A DNA stretch of 64,000 bases, from NCBI RefSeq assembly GCF_037038585.1, contig NC_092522.1, positions 51,895,661 to 51,959,660 on the forward strand. Reading direction: 5' to 3'. Made by a program: the position numbers and the translations under genes. This stretch comes from Patagioenas fasciata. Taxonomy: Eukaryota; Chordata; Aves; Columbiformes; Columbidae. Shown here one piece after another: positions 1-15,600 of this stretch (its first letter is position 1; each line of letters begins with the position of its first letter). The notes below the pieces were generated by a model. It searched no databases, was not told where the DNA came from, and saw only the letters and a program-made list of their open reading frames with translations.

Positions 1-3000
1 AGAACAAGGTGGTGTGATTAAAGAAGCGTAGTCTGAATAATATGGATAATCTGCGGTACGAGGTTCTGTCTGTAACAAAGAAGATCACCAGTTAACACGT
101 AGTTGTTAATCTCTAATTTCTATATAGTAGGAAGATGATAGATAACAAAGTCATACAAATACAAGGTACACTGGAAATTTTTTTAAAATAGTATAGAAGT
201 GTTATATGGCTTGCTGATTTGAAATGGAAGTGACATTTCACTTTTGGTAACTGTAATACTTCTGTCCAGTTCTACCCATGCCTCAGCTTCGGGTCTATAT
301 GAAAATAGTACACAGTTGTTTCTTCCAACACTACATGTTTTGCACTGATTACAAGTGTATTTAACACTGTAGAGGAGACTTGAAACAACTTGCCAGTGCT
401 AGATTAACAGTTGGACTTCATGATTTCTTCTCCCCACTCAGCTAGGCAGGCAATCCAGGATGACTATCCTGAGACACAGTTGCCTGCACAATGGGCACCA
501 AACCTGGACTTACATTAGGAGAGTGCAAACCCAATAAACACTGTGCTTTTGCAGTAAACTCTGCTGTCAAAGCAAGTCTTCAGCTGATTACTCCTGAGAT
601 TAAGACACTTGGACCACCAGCCTCAAAGAGCTGGGACTTCCAGATTCATTGCTTTATGGATGTATTAATATAGTTTACCAGTTAGGTACTTACAAAATTC
701 ATTTTGGCAGTACACTTCTGAGGAAGAAAAACTGAGGAGAAAACTTGAGGAGAACTTCAAAATGCTTTCCCAAGGATTTCTGACTAGAAAATAAAGTAGA
801 TTGGATAGGGGAACAGCACAAGGAAAGCCAACAAGTAAAAAATAAACATAATTGTAAATGAAGCATTTATTCAAAGAAAAACCGCATCACTTCAGGTATA
901 TCAACAACACACAGGAGCACCTCAACAAATCATACACCTCTGCAGCACAATGTGCACTTGTGGGAAGTAGATGGTTTGTATCAGTATCATTAAGAGCACA
1001 GTCTTACATATGGCATGTTTAGTCATAGAGCTGATAATATATGAAAAAGACTCTTATTTCACATTGACTTTACACCACAATAAAATAAATTAAATTTTAC
1101 TTTCAGAAATTCTGAAATGACAATCAGTGTACTGAGGGAACTATGGACAAGGAACTACCTTAGCGTACTCCATAAAAGTAATATGGCACTTTAACTTTTA
1201 TCTTTTTTTGCTCTGGCATTATATCAGTGTGTCTCAGCACTTTTAACATCACATTACTTGCCCTTTTTTATTAAACTAGTGGGGTAAATAAGAGTTCCAG
1301 GATAATTGCTTCTTACAGTGCAAAGGAGATTGCATAATGCATGAACAGACTGGGCACTAGTGTTGTTTTGGTTTTGTTCAGTGCACAGATCTTCGTGTTA
1401 TAGACTGCACTTTATTAAAATAATTTATTTTATTTATCACTGTAATACTTAAGTATTTTACAAATAGTAATTAAGTAATTTGCACAACACTCTGTGGTGA
1501 GGAGGCATGATTTCCTTTCTTTTACAGGGAAGGAACCTGAGTACTGAGTCATTACAGTAAGTATGCACTCGAGATGTCCAGTTTGAGACACTTGTCCCCC
1601 CCTAGCATCACTTTTAAGATTGCTTAGCATTATGAAGGACTTCAGTTATGTAAAGTATTAAATCCATTGACACTGGTTGCAGCAAGGCTCAGATTCCTGC
1701 AAATCAGACCACAGAGTCTAAAGTCACAGATGGACAGATGAAATAAGGAACATGCCATTGGTAGTCACATGTGTGAAACTGGGCTTAAATTACTCATTTA
1801 ACCTCACACAGGAACTCATGGGCAGGAGATTTAGTTCCTCAACATTTTTTTGCATGAGTTCAGTCCTCCTTTCCATTAGCTGCTCTGGGAGAACAGCATA
1901 TGCCAGGAAAGCAGGAATTGCAGGGACTGGACAACATGAGGTCCCATATTTGCTAAGGCTGTGCACGGCAATTTCATCTAGAGTTTCTCTGCTTCTTGTT
2001 AGTTGTGCTGCTAACAAGGAAGTGCACATGGGTCAACTTTAAGTCTAGAAAAATAAATCCTTCCTGTTTGGGAATTACCCGAATTTTTACAGAAACAGAT
2101 ATTCTGTAAAAGCAGGGCAGATACAGTCCAGCTATATCTGGGAAGTTGGGGAAGGGAGAGGACTGAACATTCTCCAAAAGTGTGATGAGGATGAGACTTG
2201 CTGTGACTCATGTGGGGAGGCTGGATTACGCCAGAGGGCTGCAGATGGGTATAGACCCATACTGCATGATCTTGAGTAAGCATCACAGCTTCTCTGGCTT
2301 TCCTTCTCTTTAAATAAATCTTTAACCACCTCTCCAGCTTCCTCTGCTGGCTTTCAAAGATGATTTCTAGAAGCTGCAGGAACATGACAGCCTGAAAGTG
2401 CTTAAACACCTTCTGAAGCAAACTTTAAACAACTTAAAGTGTGTCTCAGAAGTGAAAAGATGTATAAGGCAAGCAGATAAGTTGTACAGTTCACCTGTGG
2501 CTGTGGTCCCTGGCCCACCTTTGAGCAACTCTAGTCTCGATCTGCCACTTTACCCTCCTCTGACGCCATCCAGTCAGACACTCATGCTCTTGCTTGATAA
2601 CAGCATTAAATGGGTATTTGTCTAGGTTACTATTTTAGAAACTGTTATTTTACTACTGCAAGAAAAATGACTTTCTAGGTATTCATCATTCACATCTTTC
2701 TAGGACATACATGGTTATAATATACAAAGGAAGCCTGACAGTATATATTCTCTACATAACAGTCAGTCTTCATTCCTCTTAGCCAAAACCAGTGTCAAAC
2801 ATTAGTATCACATATACAAGGAAGAAGACAGGGTGAAGGCATTTAGAAGAAAGGGATCACGGGTATTTCCTACAGCCTGCAAGGAGGGCTAAGAAAGGAG
2901 ATGTCTTCAGAATAGCCCTGAAGAAGGTTGCTCTAGTCCTCAGAAGAGCTCAGCAGAAAGCCCGTAGGGAACAACTGCTCACCGTAGGAGAGTTGTCCTG

Positions 3001-6000
3001 GTGCTACAAAAATCCACAAAGGCACCACCATTCACACATTTATTCACAAAAGGACTTCCACTGTCCAGCAAAAGCGTCTTGAGGATGGTTGGTATGAAAG
3101 GAGAGAAGGACTCAAACTGAAACCAGAATTGTAGAGGTCAGATTTAGGACCTGATTTAAATCTCTTGAGCTGATTTCCTTCTATGAATTTGAAACAGCAT
3201 TCAATGAAGTTGTTAAAAGGCGTACGGGTTGCAAAGGAAGCTGAAGCAGAAATCCTATAAACACAATTTTCTTTTCAATTTAAATCTTCCTAACAATCTT
3301 TCAATAGACACCTTTATAATTTATAATCTGCATATCTATGGTTTTATTTAACATTAATGTATTCGGTAATTATTAAAAACTCCATATGTACTAGGGTGGG
3401 TGTGTGTTCTAAAATTGTTTATATACTACATATGGGCACGTCTCTGCATGTGTACACAAACTTAACTATGTTTTGAATATTAAATATATAAGCCTTGCAT
3501 TTTTTAGCTTACTGTTTTTCCACTTCATCCACTCTACCATATTTCTTTTTACTATGAAAGCAATATATGTGTACTCAAAAGTAAGACTGAATTGCAATCT
3601 TTAATACAGATACAGTTTTGAATGATAGAAGCAAAAGATAACAGATAAAGAAAGACCTAAGGAAAAAGACAGATTTCTATAAGGAAAAAAAAATCTCAGT
3701 ACTTGGAGGGAATCAAGGGCTTTTTAAGCTTTGCTGACCATTGTAAGTACACTCCTACTGACATGTTCGGTTTAATATATTCATCACACATGCACACATA
3801 ATAGATTACGTGCTTTATTTTAGTACTTACCAGGTTTGAAAATTGTCTGTAGATCAGGTGAAGGAAAATGTGTGATTCTGTTACATTCTTTTGCGTCTTC
3901 CTCAAGCACATGTACCATCAGTCTCAAGAGGAGTACACTTTAATTCAAAAAACAAGAAATAACAGCATTAGTTAAAGGTACAGACTTAAATTGAAATAAT
4001 CACCACTTCCTCCTGACAAGCATTAACAATAACCCACTTTTTTACGTAAAGGAAAATATTTAACCTTATCTGTGCTGGAAATACGCAAGCTGGAGGGAAG
4101 CCATTTACTAATTAAGCTACCTACTGATATTGTTGTTGAAATAATCAGGTTAACATTTGAACCACAAAAAGCAGGGTGTTAATTGTCACTGTGCTCAGAA
4201 TACATCTTGAGTGATGGCCTGTTTTTGCAAAGAATGCTCTTAATGTCATGTAGATGAGCAGTTTAACCATTAATAATTTCAGTCAACAAGATCACTTACA
4301 GTAGAACTGCAAAACTGAGACAAGTGTTAATTACTGAATTGAATAATAGCTGTTTCTTGAAGAAAAAGTAACAATCTTGTATATGTCATGGTGCACATTA
4401 TCCAAATGTTTTGCCTGAACTGCTAACACAAAAGTATGCAAATGCTCAGGTAAAGAAGGAAAATGTAATTGTATTTGCCTGTTTGTTCATATCTGTTGTT
4501 GAAGTTAGTTAGAACTAGGCATGAAAATGTTTCATGTTATGATTCCTGAATTTTAAAAGCTATGAATATTTGCATTAGCAGGAAAAGCCAAAACTAGTAA
4601 AAAAACCTTTCAATAACTTCAGTGGGCTCACTATAAGATTAATTTGGCCTCTCTATTGCTGCTTGGACTAAGCCGTTCCCTGTCATCACAGATCTGGGGA
4701 AAGCAGTTGACCATTTGAAATATGGTTTGGGGTTTGGTAAAGTCCAGTTACATGGAGGGAAGAAGATGATTGAGTTTCAGTGCAGAGACCAGGTAAAGAT
4801 AGAAGACCAGGAAAAATAATTTTAGCAGACAATAAGATTATTTCTGTTTCAAATTTCTATTGGTAGATCAAACTAACAGCTGCAGTTAGGGAGCCAGGGT
4901 GCGACAATGGCCAGAAGACAGACTCCTGCTAGCTGCAAGGATATCAAAGGACAATTTATGAGACAGATGTTTTTCTCTACAGGTCTCTGCATCTGGCTGC
5001 ACTCAGAAGTAGGACACGGCACTGAATGGACCTGTGGTCTGTGGGACAGTTCTTGTATTCTTAGCAGTCACCATGCTCAACCATGTATCTGAAGCAGTCC
5101 AGATGTAGTGATTTGCAGCAGCTGCTGAAGGAAACCTTTGTTTTGATCAGGCTGTGAAGATGAGTGAGAAGAGCTGAGCTGTTGGTCAGTGTGAGAGGGC
5201 GGCACAGCAGCAGGGCTGTGAGAGGGGAGGGTGCAGCAGCAATGATGTGGTAGAAGGTGCTAAACAACTGCACTCTATTTTGGCTTTCTAACATTAAGAT
5301 GATCGGCAAGGTGCCCAGATTTTGTGAATTATTCGAGACATCCTGAATCACAACAGTGAAGTACTTTTCACTATATTATTTATTTCATAATTCATAACAA
5401 TTTCCATCATTAAAACTTCACAAGTTTTCAGGCCACCCTTTTAACCTTTGCTAAGAGGTGCTTTTAATTTTTTTCAACTACAGTTTTGTACTGTTCCGCT
5501 AACTTGCTGTTATTTGCATGTCAAAATATAGTAATGGAAATAATCTAGTTGACTTGGGCTTCAGATGAGACTCATAAGGTGTTTTCTGCACTTTCTGGAA
5601 AGAAAATATAAGTTTCATTTTAAAATCTCCTGTCCTTCAAATGCTGCAAGGACCCGTACATTTATTCTTGATAAGCTGAAACACATATACTTTTTGTAAA
5701 ACACAGCTATATATGACAGCTAAGATCCTTTTTACAGAGAACTCACTTTCTGTCTAAATGCTGTCTGAAGCAAACCACTGATTCCTGTTCACGGTGTCTG
5801 AAATTTTGAAACATTGGCTCAAATCCTGTTTAAACCAGCAGAATCAGAGTAAGAGCAGATTCTATGTTAGTAAAGGAATTTGCCGGTATTTCATTGTGGC
5901 CCATTTCACTGTGGATCTTTCAGATGCTTTTTTACCATAAGCCTGGGACTGAAGAGATGGATCTGCATCTTGCAAAGCCAGCTTCATTACACAAAGACAG

Positions 6001-9000
6001 ACCTAGTCCATGGCAGTCATGTAAGCAGCAAATAACGAGCAATAGAAGTAAAAATTCCCTCTCTATCAAAAAAAACCAGTTGACTTCAAATCAGCAACCA
6101 AGTCCATGATGATTGTAGTCCTTATTCAAACAAGTACTTCTGCTACTAGGAAGAGCTTCCAGCATCTCATTCAGATAACAACTTACTTTTGGAATTTTAA
6201 CAGATAAGACTGTGAAACAGCAGAACATTATCAACACTATTCCATGGAATGAGAGTCAGTAACAGATAAATCAGATTTTTAATGCTTAATTAAAAGATGA
6301 ATCAGAATTTTAGCTTATCCATTACAAAAACTGTTGCTCATCTTGTTCCTTATTCAGGTGTTCTCTAATTTAAATGTATTTCATGCCTTTAGTCTGCAAC
6401 ATATGCAATACTCAGCATGAATAACAGTCTTTCAGAAGGTGAAGAATTCGCCATGGTGATAAATGCCAAAGCTAATACAAGGTAACTAGTCTAACTTACC
6501 TCCTCGGCACATTTTCTTCTGACCTAGTTACAAAGCACAGGCAGCCTTCCTTGCAGACACTTTCTGCTTCACCTTCATGCTGTGGCAAGTGGCAAGGGTT
6601 TTTTTCTTTTTAAGACAACTACTTGAAAATTTGCATATTATGCAAATGAAGCCCCCACATGTAGTTAGTTTTTGTTCCTATCTTATAGCCCTGAAAGGAA
6701 TCTACTCTCATTTAGCTAATATGGTTATTGTGGTTTCTCAAATCTCACCACATGTTAGTTTTCTGTGCCACTAATTAAGGAAAGAAAATAATGAAAGATA
6801 AGGAAAACAAAACCACCATGTGAGTTATTCCAGAATCCACAAGTTTCTTCTGGAATGACTCAGGTTATTGTTTGGGTTGGGTTTGGGTTTGTTGGGTTTT
6901 TTTTAATTCTAAAAGAAAGGCAGCACACACACCCGACGCTGTTCCATTCTGCTTTAATGTTCATTCAGTTAAATTTAGATTAATCTAATCTTATTCAAAA
7001 ATCTGGCCATCCACTGAGGTTCTGTTCTCTCCATCATTCTTTTGGGCTACAAAATATAAACTATATGTATTTACATTCAGGTTGTTTGTATCACCTATTT
7101 AAATTTTTATCATTACCATCCTATATTGTTGATATATTTCTTTCTCATTAATTCTTTCAAACTTTCCTTATATAGTTTGCATCTGGCTTTTCACTCCCTT
7201 TCAAACATGCTTTTTCTGGTTTTGGTGTTTCTGTCTTTAGTTTTCTGTTCTGCCTCTTTCTTCCTCTTTCTTTGATCAGGTTTTCCAGATTTCTCTTATT
7301 TTCATCTCTTGTTATCTTCATAACATCTCTCCAGCATTACATTTGTAGCACCACTCACTCACTCCCCTTTTGATCTTTTTAGTTTGTATTTTCAGCCTCA
7401 CTCCCACCTGATTCCATCTACCCCCTCATGTCAGACATAGCCCTCTGCACAAATTGTGAGGTGTCAGGGACTGAAATAACTTGATCCCAGCACTGACATA
7501 CCTCCCACATTGACTGGTGTTCATCAATGTTTTAATTACTTGATCCCCCCTGTCAAACTAGTTAGAGAAGACAGAGCCCTCCCAAAGCCTTCTACAGGGT
7601 TTTGCCTAGGGGGCAAATAGGGCTCAGGAGATTAAATGAGTGAAGTTTTTAAACAGAGCAGTTGGGAAGGAGAAGGACTGCATAACCAGTGTTTCGTCCC
7701 TAGTCCAAGACACATTATTGCATTTGTAAAACCTCACAACCCACTAGTTTTCTTCCACCAATGTATCTTCTATTCAGTATGAAAATGAAGGGTGATTAAA
7801 AAAAAAAAAAAAAAAGGATGGGAAACAATTTGCTGGTCATGTGAAAATGGTGAAAAGCTCAGAAATGATTTCTTCTCATGCTGAACATGGAATTTCTGAA
7901 GGAGGAGCACAGTCATACTCAGAGCACTCCTCTGCTTCACTGCAGCATCACTTCTTAGAACCAGCCTAGGTCCTAGCTGGCCTGGCTTCCAGAAAGAGGC
8001 ATAAAGAACAGTAAATGTATCCACCAATTGATAATCACTGGATTCAGAAAAGCTGTTTAAAAATATTTTATTTTCTTGGAGAAAACGTTGATGAAAACAA
8101 AGCTTTTAAACAAAAAGTTGTCCTATTTTTGATGGAAATTTGTATAGCAAAAAATGACAGTTTAGAAAAAAACACCAAAATGCACAGGTGAGTTGTTATT
8201 ATAGAGTTGTTTATGCTTTTATTATCTTCTGTAGTCTGAGCTTACCAATCAGACTACATTTCTTAGCTTTGGATAGAGAAAGTAGGCAATGAATAATATC
8301 ATTCCAAAGTCTAAGGTTTCACAGAAGCGTAGACGGGAAACGGATTGGAATTCATAAGAAACAAAAATGCCCTTGAGATATAGGAGCAGCATTTTCCAAT
8401 TTTCCAATTTTTCATTAAAAAGTTTCTGAGGTAGTAGACATTCTGAGGGAAAAATCTGGTTTATTGAAATAATTATTTTCTCCATTAAGAAACAATTTGC
8501 GCAGACAATTTCCTATCAGTTATACTCCTGTAATTTAAGAACTTTTAGCTGAATTATATCGTATTTGGTCTGTTTCCTACAATTGCCCTCCAGCTGCTTA
8601 TCTTAAAGAGGTTTAAGAACCATATCTGGTGAAAGCATCTCCCAAAGTTATGATGAACAGAATGATACAGTCTTTGTATTGCCAAGGTGCAATGGAATGA
8701 ATATGACAGATATTTGTATTCTGTCTTATCTACCTACTTTGCCTAGAAGAAACTATTTTATGGACCAAAAAATACATGTTTGTTTCTGAAATCCCAAGGA
8801 AGAAAGTGTAACACAAGTCCCAGTCCCTTAGTCTCCACTACCTGTGCAATGGTCTGCATACAGGCGTGCATTGCCCAGACATTTTCTTTTCCTCAGCGGG
8901 AAAAGATTGCTTTTATTGTAAATGTCCTTTCTGAGGTCACAGAGGAGCAAGGTGGCTTCATTCCTGTGTCATCCTCATCCAATGGAGATTTACGTATCAG

Positions 9001-9095
9001 AAGTACCTATTACAGCATTCTTCAATCCCATCTGGGTCAACAAATCCATGAAACCAAGCCCATGTTATTGCAACACTTACACAATAAGTCATTAT
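1..9095. other. Intergenic, no gene recognised
   Basis: AT-rich sequence with only short open frames (none above about 136 codons) and no recognisable protein similarity. A poly(A) run lies at about 7798-7816 and a GT-rich simple stretch at about 6870-6905. The position is downstream of CEP43, where mammals have CCR6, but no seven-transmembrane reading frame is present. Confidence 0.6.
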
Positions 9096-9605
9096 GAATC
9101 ACAGAATCACAGAATGTCAGGCATTGGAAGGGACCTCAAAAGATCATCTAGTCCAATCCCCCTGCCGGAGCAGGAACACTTAGATGGGAATGTGTCCAGG
9201 CGGGTTTTGAATGTCTCCAGAGTAGGAGACTCCACAACATCCCTGGGCAGCCTGTTCCAGTGTTCTGTTTACCCTCACTGAGAAGAAGTTCCTTCTCAAA
9301 TTTAAGTGGAACCTCTTGTGTTCCAGTTTGTACCCATTACCCCTTGTCCTACCATTGGTTGTCACCGAGAAGAGCCTGGCTCCATCCTCATGACGTTCAC
9401 CCTTTATGTATTTGTAAACATGAATAAGGTCACCCCTCAGTCTCCTCCAAACTAAAGAGACCCAGCTCCCTCAGCCTTGATCAGCCAGCTCCACTCCCTC
9501 GATCATCTTTGATGCCCTGCGCTGGACTCTCTCCAGCAGTCCCCTGTTCTTCTCGAACTGGACACAATATTCCAAGTATAAGACCAAGATTAACACAGCA
9601 GCTGC
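9096..9605 (-). mobile_element. CR1 LINE fragment, 3' part
   Basis: The plus strand starts with the repeated GAATCACA unit of the CR1 3' tail, then the usual GGAAGGGACCTC block. It continues through antisense of the ORF2 C-terminus (minus-strand protein with [23 protein letters not shown]). It breaks off near 9605. A 5'-truncated, inactive copy, as most CR1 copies are. Confidence 0.92.
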
Positions 9606-12600
9606 ATTGAGAGGCTTAAACCCAGATTCTTTCTAGAGCGGATCTGAGTTTTTTAAATGAAATGTATCATTACAAACAAGACAGAATATTGCAAAGTATT
9701 TCCAAATAACTACTGCCTTTTGAAGCAAATAGTCCCCTACATGAAAGTTCTGCTGAATTGCCTGCTGATGTATGACTAATTTACATTAGATTGTAGAGGA
9801 CAAGTGAGTTTCCATATCAGAAATGCTGCACACACAAGGCAAAGAGACAAGCAGAGTTCAATATGCAGTCACTGACATAATTTCTATGTTTTTGATGCTG
9901 TAGTCAGACCGTACCCATTGTGGTAACATTGTTTTTTCTTGCTCTCTCAGACACTTGCTCTCTGTTTCAGGTCTCATTGAAATAACTACCGAAGTAGTTT
10001 CTCAAAGCCTGTCATCAGTCTGCCCTCCCAAGCACTGACATTTCAACCTGACTACGTTGAATTTATTGACCTGATTTCTTTTTAGAGTTGTGCTTTCCTT
10101 ATATGACTGCTTTTACACTATGGAATGCCCCAGTTGCCCTTTTTTCTACAGCAGTAGCCTCCATGGTCTGAGTAAGAGGTAAAAGATAAGAATTTAAAAG
10201 GTGCTTTTGTAACTAATGATGTAATTGGTTGTTTAGCATGGAAATTTTAAGGCATCTGTGATCCTGACTCCCACCTAAAACCATAAATGCTGAAATGGAA
10301 GAATGGAATTTGAAATTGTGCCTGAATGATATGCAGTTGCTAGGTTGGCTGGATACGTTTCAAAGAAGAATTCTTTCCAACTGTGTGGACCAAGGTGCAG
10401 CGTGTGCTTTTCAGCTCATGGACTGTGATTTTCCCAGTCATAAAGATGAATTGGAGGGGTTGGCTGACCACTTCAATGAGACAATGACTCCCTCGTTTTA
10501 TAATTCTTCTACACCATACTGCAGGCTGTAACCACTAACCACACCAATGATCTGAGGCCACCCAAAGAAAAACTCCCACAAGAGATTGCTTTGTAAGGGG
10601 AGAAAATCTACTTTCATGGTTCCTAAACTATCGCCGCTGAAATGCCACTTGTACAGACTAGTGTAGGAAGGAGGTTGTGTCCTAATCACAGATTCCCTCT
10701 CTAGTCAGATGGGGATCAGTGAGATAATCAAGCACATGTTTAAATCATTCTCCTTTTAATAAGCTCTAAATGTGTTGGGCACTTAACTCTTAGTGCAATG
10801 AACAGAAGCTAGGTACCTCATTCCCTTTAGAGACTTGAGCATATCCCTGAATTTCAGCGTGAATTAGAAGAGAAAGTAAATGCAGGTTAGGGTGCTGTGC
10901 CAAACAGATCACAGATCCTGGCACAGGATCCTCTGCTGTGAACAGCTAACACAGCTCTCTGAATTCATATTGCAGCAGACAGTTCACCTTTCACTTCCCT
11001 TCTAAGAGTGGGCAACTGCTGTTATCATTTGATCTCTAGGTCTTCATGCATGCATGCATGCACTAACTGGTGGTTAGTGCTTTGGCAAAATTGATTTTTC
11101 CATTGTGATTATTGAGGTCGTAAAAAAGAAAAGAAAAAAAAAGAAACCAAAGAATTAACAGGAGGCGCGTTACTGATCGTTTCCTCACAGGAGCAGCAAG
11201 TTGGCAACTGCTATTGATCAATTCTGTGCTGTACAGAGAATGCAAGCATGTTCTTACATCTTGTTCCTGAGAGGTGATGAGTTTGTTTCCATAAATACAA
11301 TCTACACACACTAAGACAGGCACCTCAGAATGCTGTGGGGCAGATATGTTAGTGAACCATCCAGCACAGCAAAATCTACTGAATTGATACCATAGTGCAA
11401 CAGGCTGGATAGTGAAGAACGATAGCTTATTAGCCCAGATATCCGGGTACAACTCTCCTGCCAGGTGGCACTGGCTGTATTCAGCTATGTAGCCATTTTG
11501 GCATTGATTTGAATTTAGAGCTAGAAAACTGGAAACTTGGTTATGACTCCTGATCTTGGCAAGGAAACTTCTCCATCTGCAGCAAGTCCAAGACTTTTTA
11601 ACAGCTCTCTCAGTGTATACTCCTTGCCTGGTGCAAAGCTATACCAGATAGCTCAGGTGCCAGATGCAGTACAGCCCCAAAGGATCTATTTATCTTGTTC
11701 CAAGTTACACTGGTTTTGATGTCTGTCCAGGCACCTCACCCATTTCATCATGTTATTGTGTTGTGCACAGGCGCATTCTTTACTGAAGGGAAAAAGCATA
11801 GATGTCTGTGATAATACACTTGAGAAAGCTGGTGACTGATAGCTGCCCATGCTCCCTCCTCCCCAGGATGTTGTGGTTGCCTCAACCTCTAAGATTTGGG
11901 AAAGTGTGCTAATATTAACCACTTTCTGCTTCACAACAACTTCCTCCTGTTTTGTTGACCAGACTTGGCAGACATCTGAATTTGCACTGGTCTGTCACTC
12001 ATCCCCAGTTTAGTGCCTAACCCAGGAATCACCACCTAGGCACCAGCAGGGAGACCTTCACCAGGATCTGCAGCTGCTGCCCATAGCTGCTCTCTGTGGC
12101 CTCACACTGCTTCCTTCTACAAAGAGGGACAGGTAGGAACTGATATTGACATGCCCCAGCATAGTCCCTCCTTTCAGAGAGGACCATCTGACAGTTATGC
12201 TTCTTTTTCCCCCCCTCAAAGCGTTCTTTCTGGCCACATTCAATTGACATCAACAGTCTATTTTTGGAGTCAGGATCACACCTCAGCTGGGAATATTTGG
12301 GCCAGCAGTCTTGTTCTTCCATGACTTTACAGACACAATATTCCTCTTCCTATTTCGAAGCTCAGTTTCTCCACCAACACCTCTGACCATTGCTAGCTGA
12401 AATGCTGAAATGAGACCTGGCCCAACCAGTCATTTCCTTCTACCTGCTAGCAGTCGTCAAGGTGGAGGTGCTGCTTCTCTGCATCTTTTGTTTGTTCATC
12501 TCAAGTGTATCCGCTTCGTTTTCAGTCCTCAGTGCCAGGACTAAGTGCTCTAACTTGAGGCACACACCACAAGAACCATTAGCAGGCCATCTTTTAATAT

Positions 12601-15600
12601 CAAATACAAAAAAAACAGAATCCAAAACTGTAATCTGTTTCTCAAATGTTGTTTACATGAAATTTGTGTAATCTGTTCTTTGACTTCTCAACATGAGCGT
12701 GAAGTGGAGGCACGGAGTCAACACGCCCACTGCTAACCATGGCATTTCATTGAACGCTGCAGCACTGACTCTTCAGCCCCTTCTGAATCAGGGAGGACCT
12801 CTGTCTAGTGAGGCATTTTGACCTCTAAATGACTTCTAAATGTGTGAATAGTCCCAAAGGTTTTTTTCAGCCAGGTTTCAAGAAACAGTTTGGCCAACAT
12901 GTCAGCTGTCACCAGCAGGCATTGCCCCCATTCTCCTGGGCTCTGGAACCCATCTTTCTCACCAAGTGGCTGGCTTAGCCTGCCGAAACAACAGAAAAAT
13001 GTTATTCCTTTCTTTGTTGACTTGTTTTATTTATTTTTTTTTTTTTTAAGTGAGGAATTTCCCCCTTGTTTAGTAAATGGAACTGACTCATTCAGGGATC
13101 AGGTGAAAGCCGGTGGAAAGTCCCAGACCTTGATCCTAAGTAGATTTGGGTCCACCTTGCCTCCTCTCCTTCTGCATGTGGGAAAAAAGGTTGTCCTTGG
13201 CATGAACTGTCCTTTCCACCTGCAACTAAGAGGGAAGGTCTCATCCACACAGGTGAGGTTTGTCTACACAAACCCACAGTGACATGTGAAGTCTGGAAAG
13301 GATCCCCTAAGCCTCATCCTGGCCTGGTTCTGGCAGGACAATGACATCTTCCTGGGAGGACACAATGTGTTGTGTTTGCTGGTCATGTCTGGGTTGCCCT
13401 GCTGGGGCTGGCACACAGAGCATCCCATCCTTCAGTAGCCCCCTTCTCCCTGTCCAACAAGCAGAGATTTCTGTTACATTGACTTCAAGACTAACATTCA
13501 CTGTCAAGCCAGGTCTCTTTATCACCCACCCTCACAGTGGGCTATATTCCTCATGTTCAAGTTCACACAGCAACCTACTGTTATCCAGGGTGTGTACAGG
13601 GGGCTGTTTTGTTCTTTCCATTTTGACATATACAGGTGTTACATGATGCAAGCTTTACCTACTCTCTTTTGTGAGGATGGAGGGAAAGCCTGCTTCCCTG
13701 TCATCACTACTCCCATCACAAGTGGGGAGGACACTTCTAGGACTCTACATGGCTGAAAAAGAGAAGGTTGTCGTGCCACTTCCTACAGCAAATGTAGGCT
13801 GCAGGACTAGAGGGGTTTGTTCTTCTTCAGACATGCCAGACCTGTCTGACCAGCCCAATCCACACCACCTCTAGCAGAGGCTGGCTTGCAACCTTGTCAA
13901 AGAATCCGTGCTGTTAGTGCTTCAGTGGTGCTAAAACAGGCAACAAGCATCCCCTAATACAGGATTTTTGCTGCAATTTTCCAAGTAATTTTATGCGCTA
14001 AACACCATGCCTCAGCTGGGCTGGAAAAACGGATGGACTCCTACCAGCTGAGCTCATCCAGAAAGTTCCTGGAAGTCCTGAAGTGATAATGTGGGGCCAC
14101 TTAAAAAATTTAAGCCAAAAAATACAACAAAAGAGCTTGCACTATAATGCCTCACTTAATGGTATCACTGAAGAGTAACTATGCAAGGAGTTATATCATA
14201 ATTACTAGATTTGTGTCCGCTGTTACTGAGATGTTACTGCCTCATAACTGAGTGACACTTCAGAATTCAGAAGTTCCCTCAGCTCTACAGAAGTGGAACC
14301 AATGTCAGGATGAATGACTCAAAAACCAAATTCCTGTTATGGTATGGTATTGCAACAGTCATTTATCTCCTTGCAGGTTCCTCATCATTTGAGCTAGCTG
14401 TGAGGTTTCAGTAGTCAGGTAGGCACTTCTTGGTGCAAGATGGTGGTAAGTAAGGGAAAAGCTGAACTTCAGAACTGACCCCTCCACCCAGATGTGCCCA
14501 CCTACCTGCGAAGGGGGAGGCTGGAGAGAAGCCCTCAAGCACATAATGTAGATCCTGCCTGGTTAAGTGAAATGGAGGTTAAGTGTGAGGCCATTCCAGC
14601 CTACAACAAAAGGTGCGTGGGAAAAGCCAGTATTTTTTCAGTTCTCCCTGAAGGTTTTCTTATGACTTCAATGCAACTTTTGTTTACACTAATTTTCCTT
14701 TTCTGTCACAGCTGAGTGCAACAAGGACTGTAAAAGGCAGGACAGAACATGAGACTGAAAGATTTTTAGAAACAGGAGATTTGTGATTAAAAGTTATTTT
14801 GAGCTCCTGCTGTGGGAGATGCCCCCTCACTGAGGGCAGCAGAAGGTTTTATTCTTAAAAGCTCCCCTCTGATCGAAAGTTAAATAAAGAGCTGCTGTTT
14901 GAACAAAGAAGGAGGAAGCTTTGAGAGAGTTCAATTTGCTATAAACTGTATGCTATGGCTGCTTTTTTTAGAGAGGGCTTCCAATGATTTTTGATGGAAC
15001 TGAAATATCATTATTCTAATCATTGGAAAATACTAGAATCAGACATGTTTCTTGTTTCATAAATGCAGAGATTTCTCTCTGTCTCCAACTTTATTTTGCT
15101 CTATCTGAGGTGGTAACATCCTATGTTAAAGGTCTTTCATCTCTTTCTGCTGTCTTGCAAGGCCCAGAGTGGTTTTCAGTCTGTGTACATTAGCATCCAA
15201 CTTGCATTGAAGCTTTGGAGCTCTTGTAGACGGCAGCTTCTTCCTGAGATAGCTGTCAGCCAGCTCTCTCAAGGTGGATCTCTTCTGTCCCTATCCTGCT
15301 CAAATGCTTTGAACCTCAAACTAGAGTTTGAAGCACAGCCCCTGTTACTAGGACTTCTGATCTATGGGGTGCCCAATTCTGCCTAGCAGACCCTTCTGAA
15401 GGTTTAAGCTCTCAGTCTGCCTGTTCTTTCATGTCCTTCTACCCCACGACAGCTTTAGTGTACTACCAAAAGTGCAAGTCTCCACTGTTGAACTCTTCTG
15501 AAACTACATAGTGTTCTTAGGGGGAAATCAAATCTTCTGCCTGAGTTGAATGTAATTCAAGAGTTTTCTCCCAGGACCCTGAAAAGACCAGTAGATACAT

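Noticed and set aside
2011-2421. 136-codon minus-strand frame in the left intergenic region
   Set aside because: Overlaps several other frames, no recognisable domain, and no neighbouring exon-like signals.
10295-10531. 78-codon plus-strand frame with a balanced protein-like composition
   Set aside because: No similarity that I recognise, no splice signals or promoter near it, and length expected by chance in a 64-kb window.
12890-13282. 130-codon plus-strand frame
   Set aside because: Contains a poly(T)-encoded Phe run, overlaps another open frame on the opposite strand, and resembles no known family.
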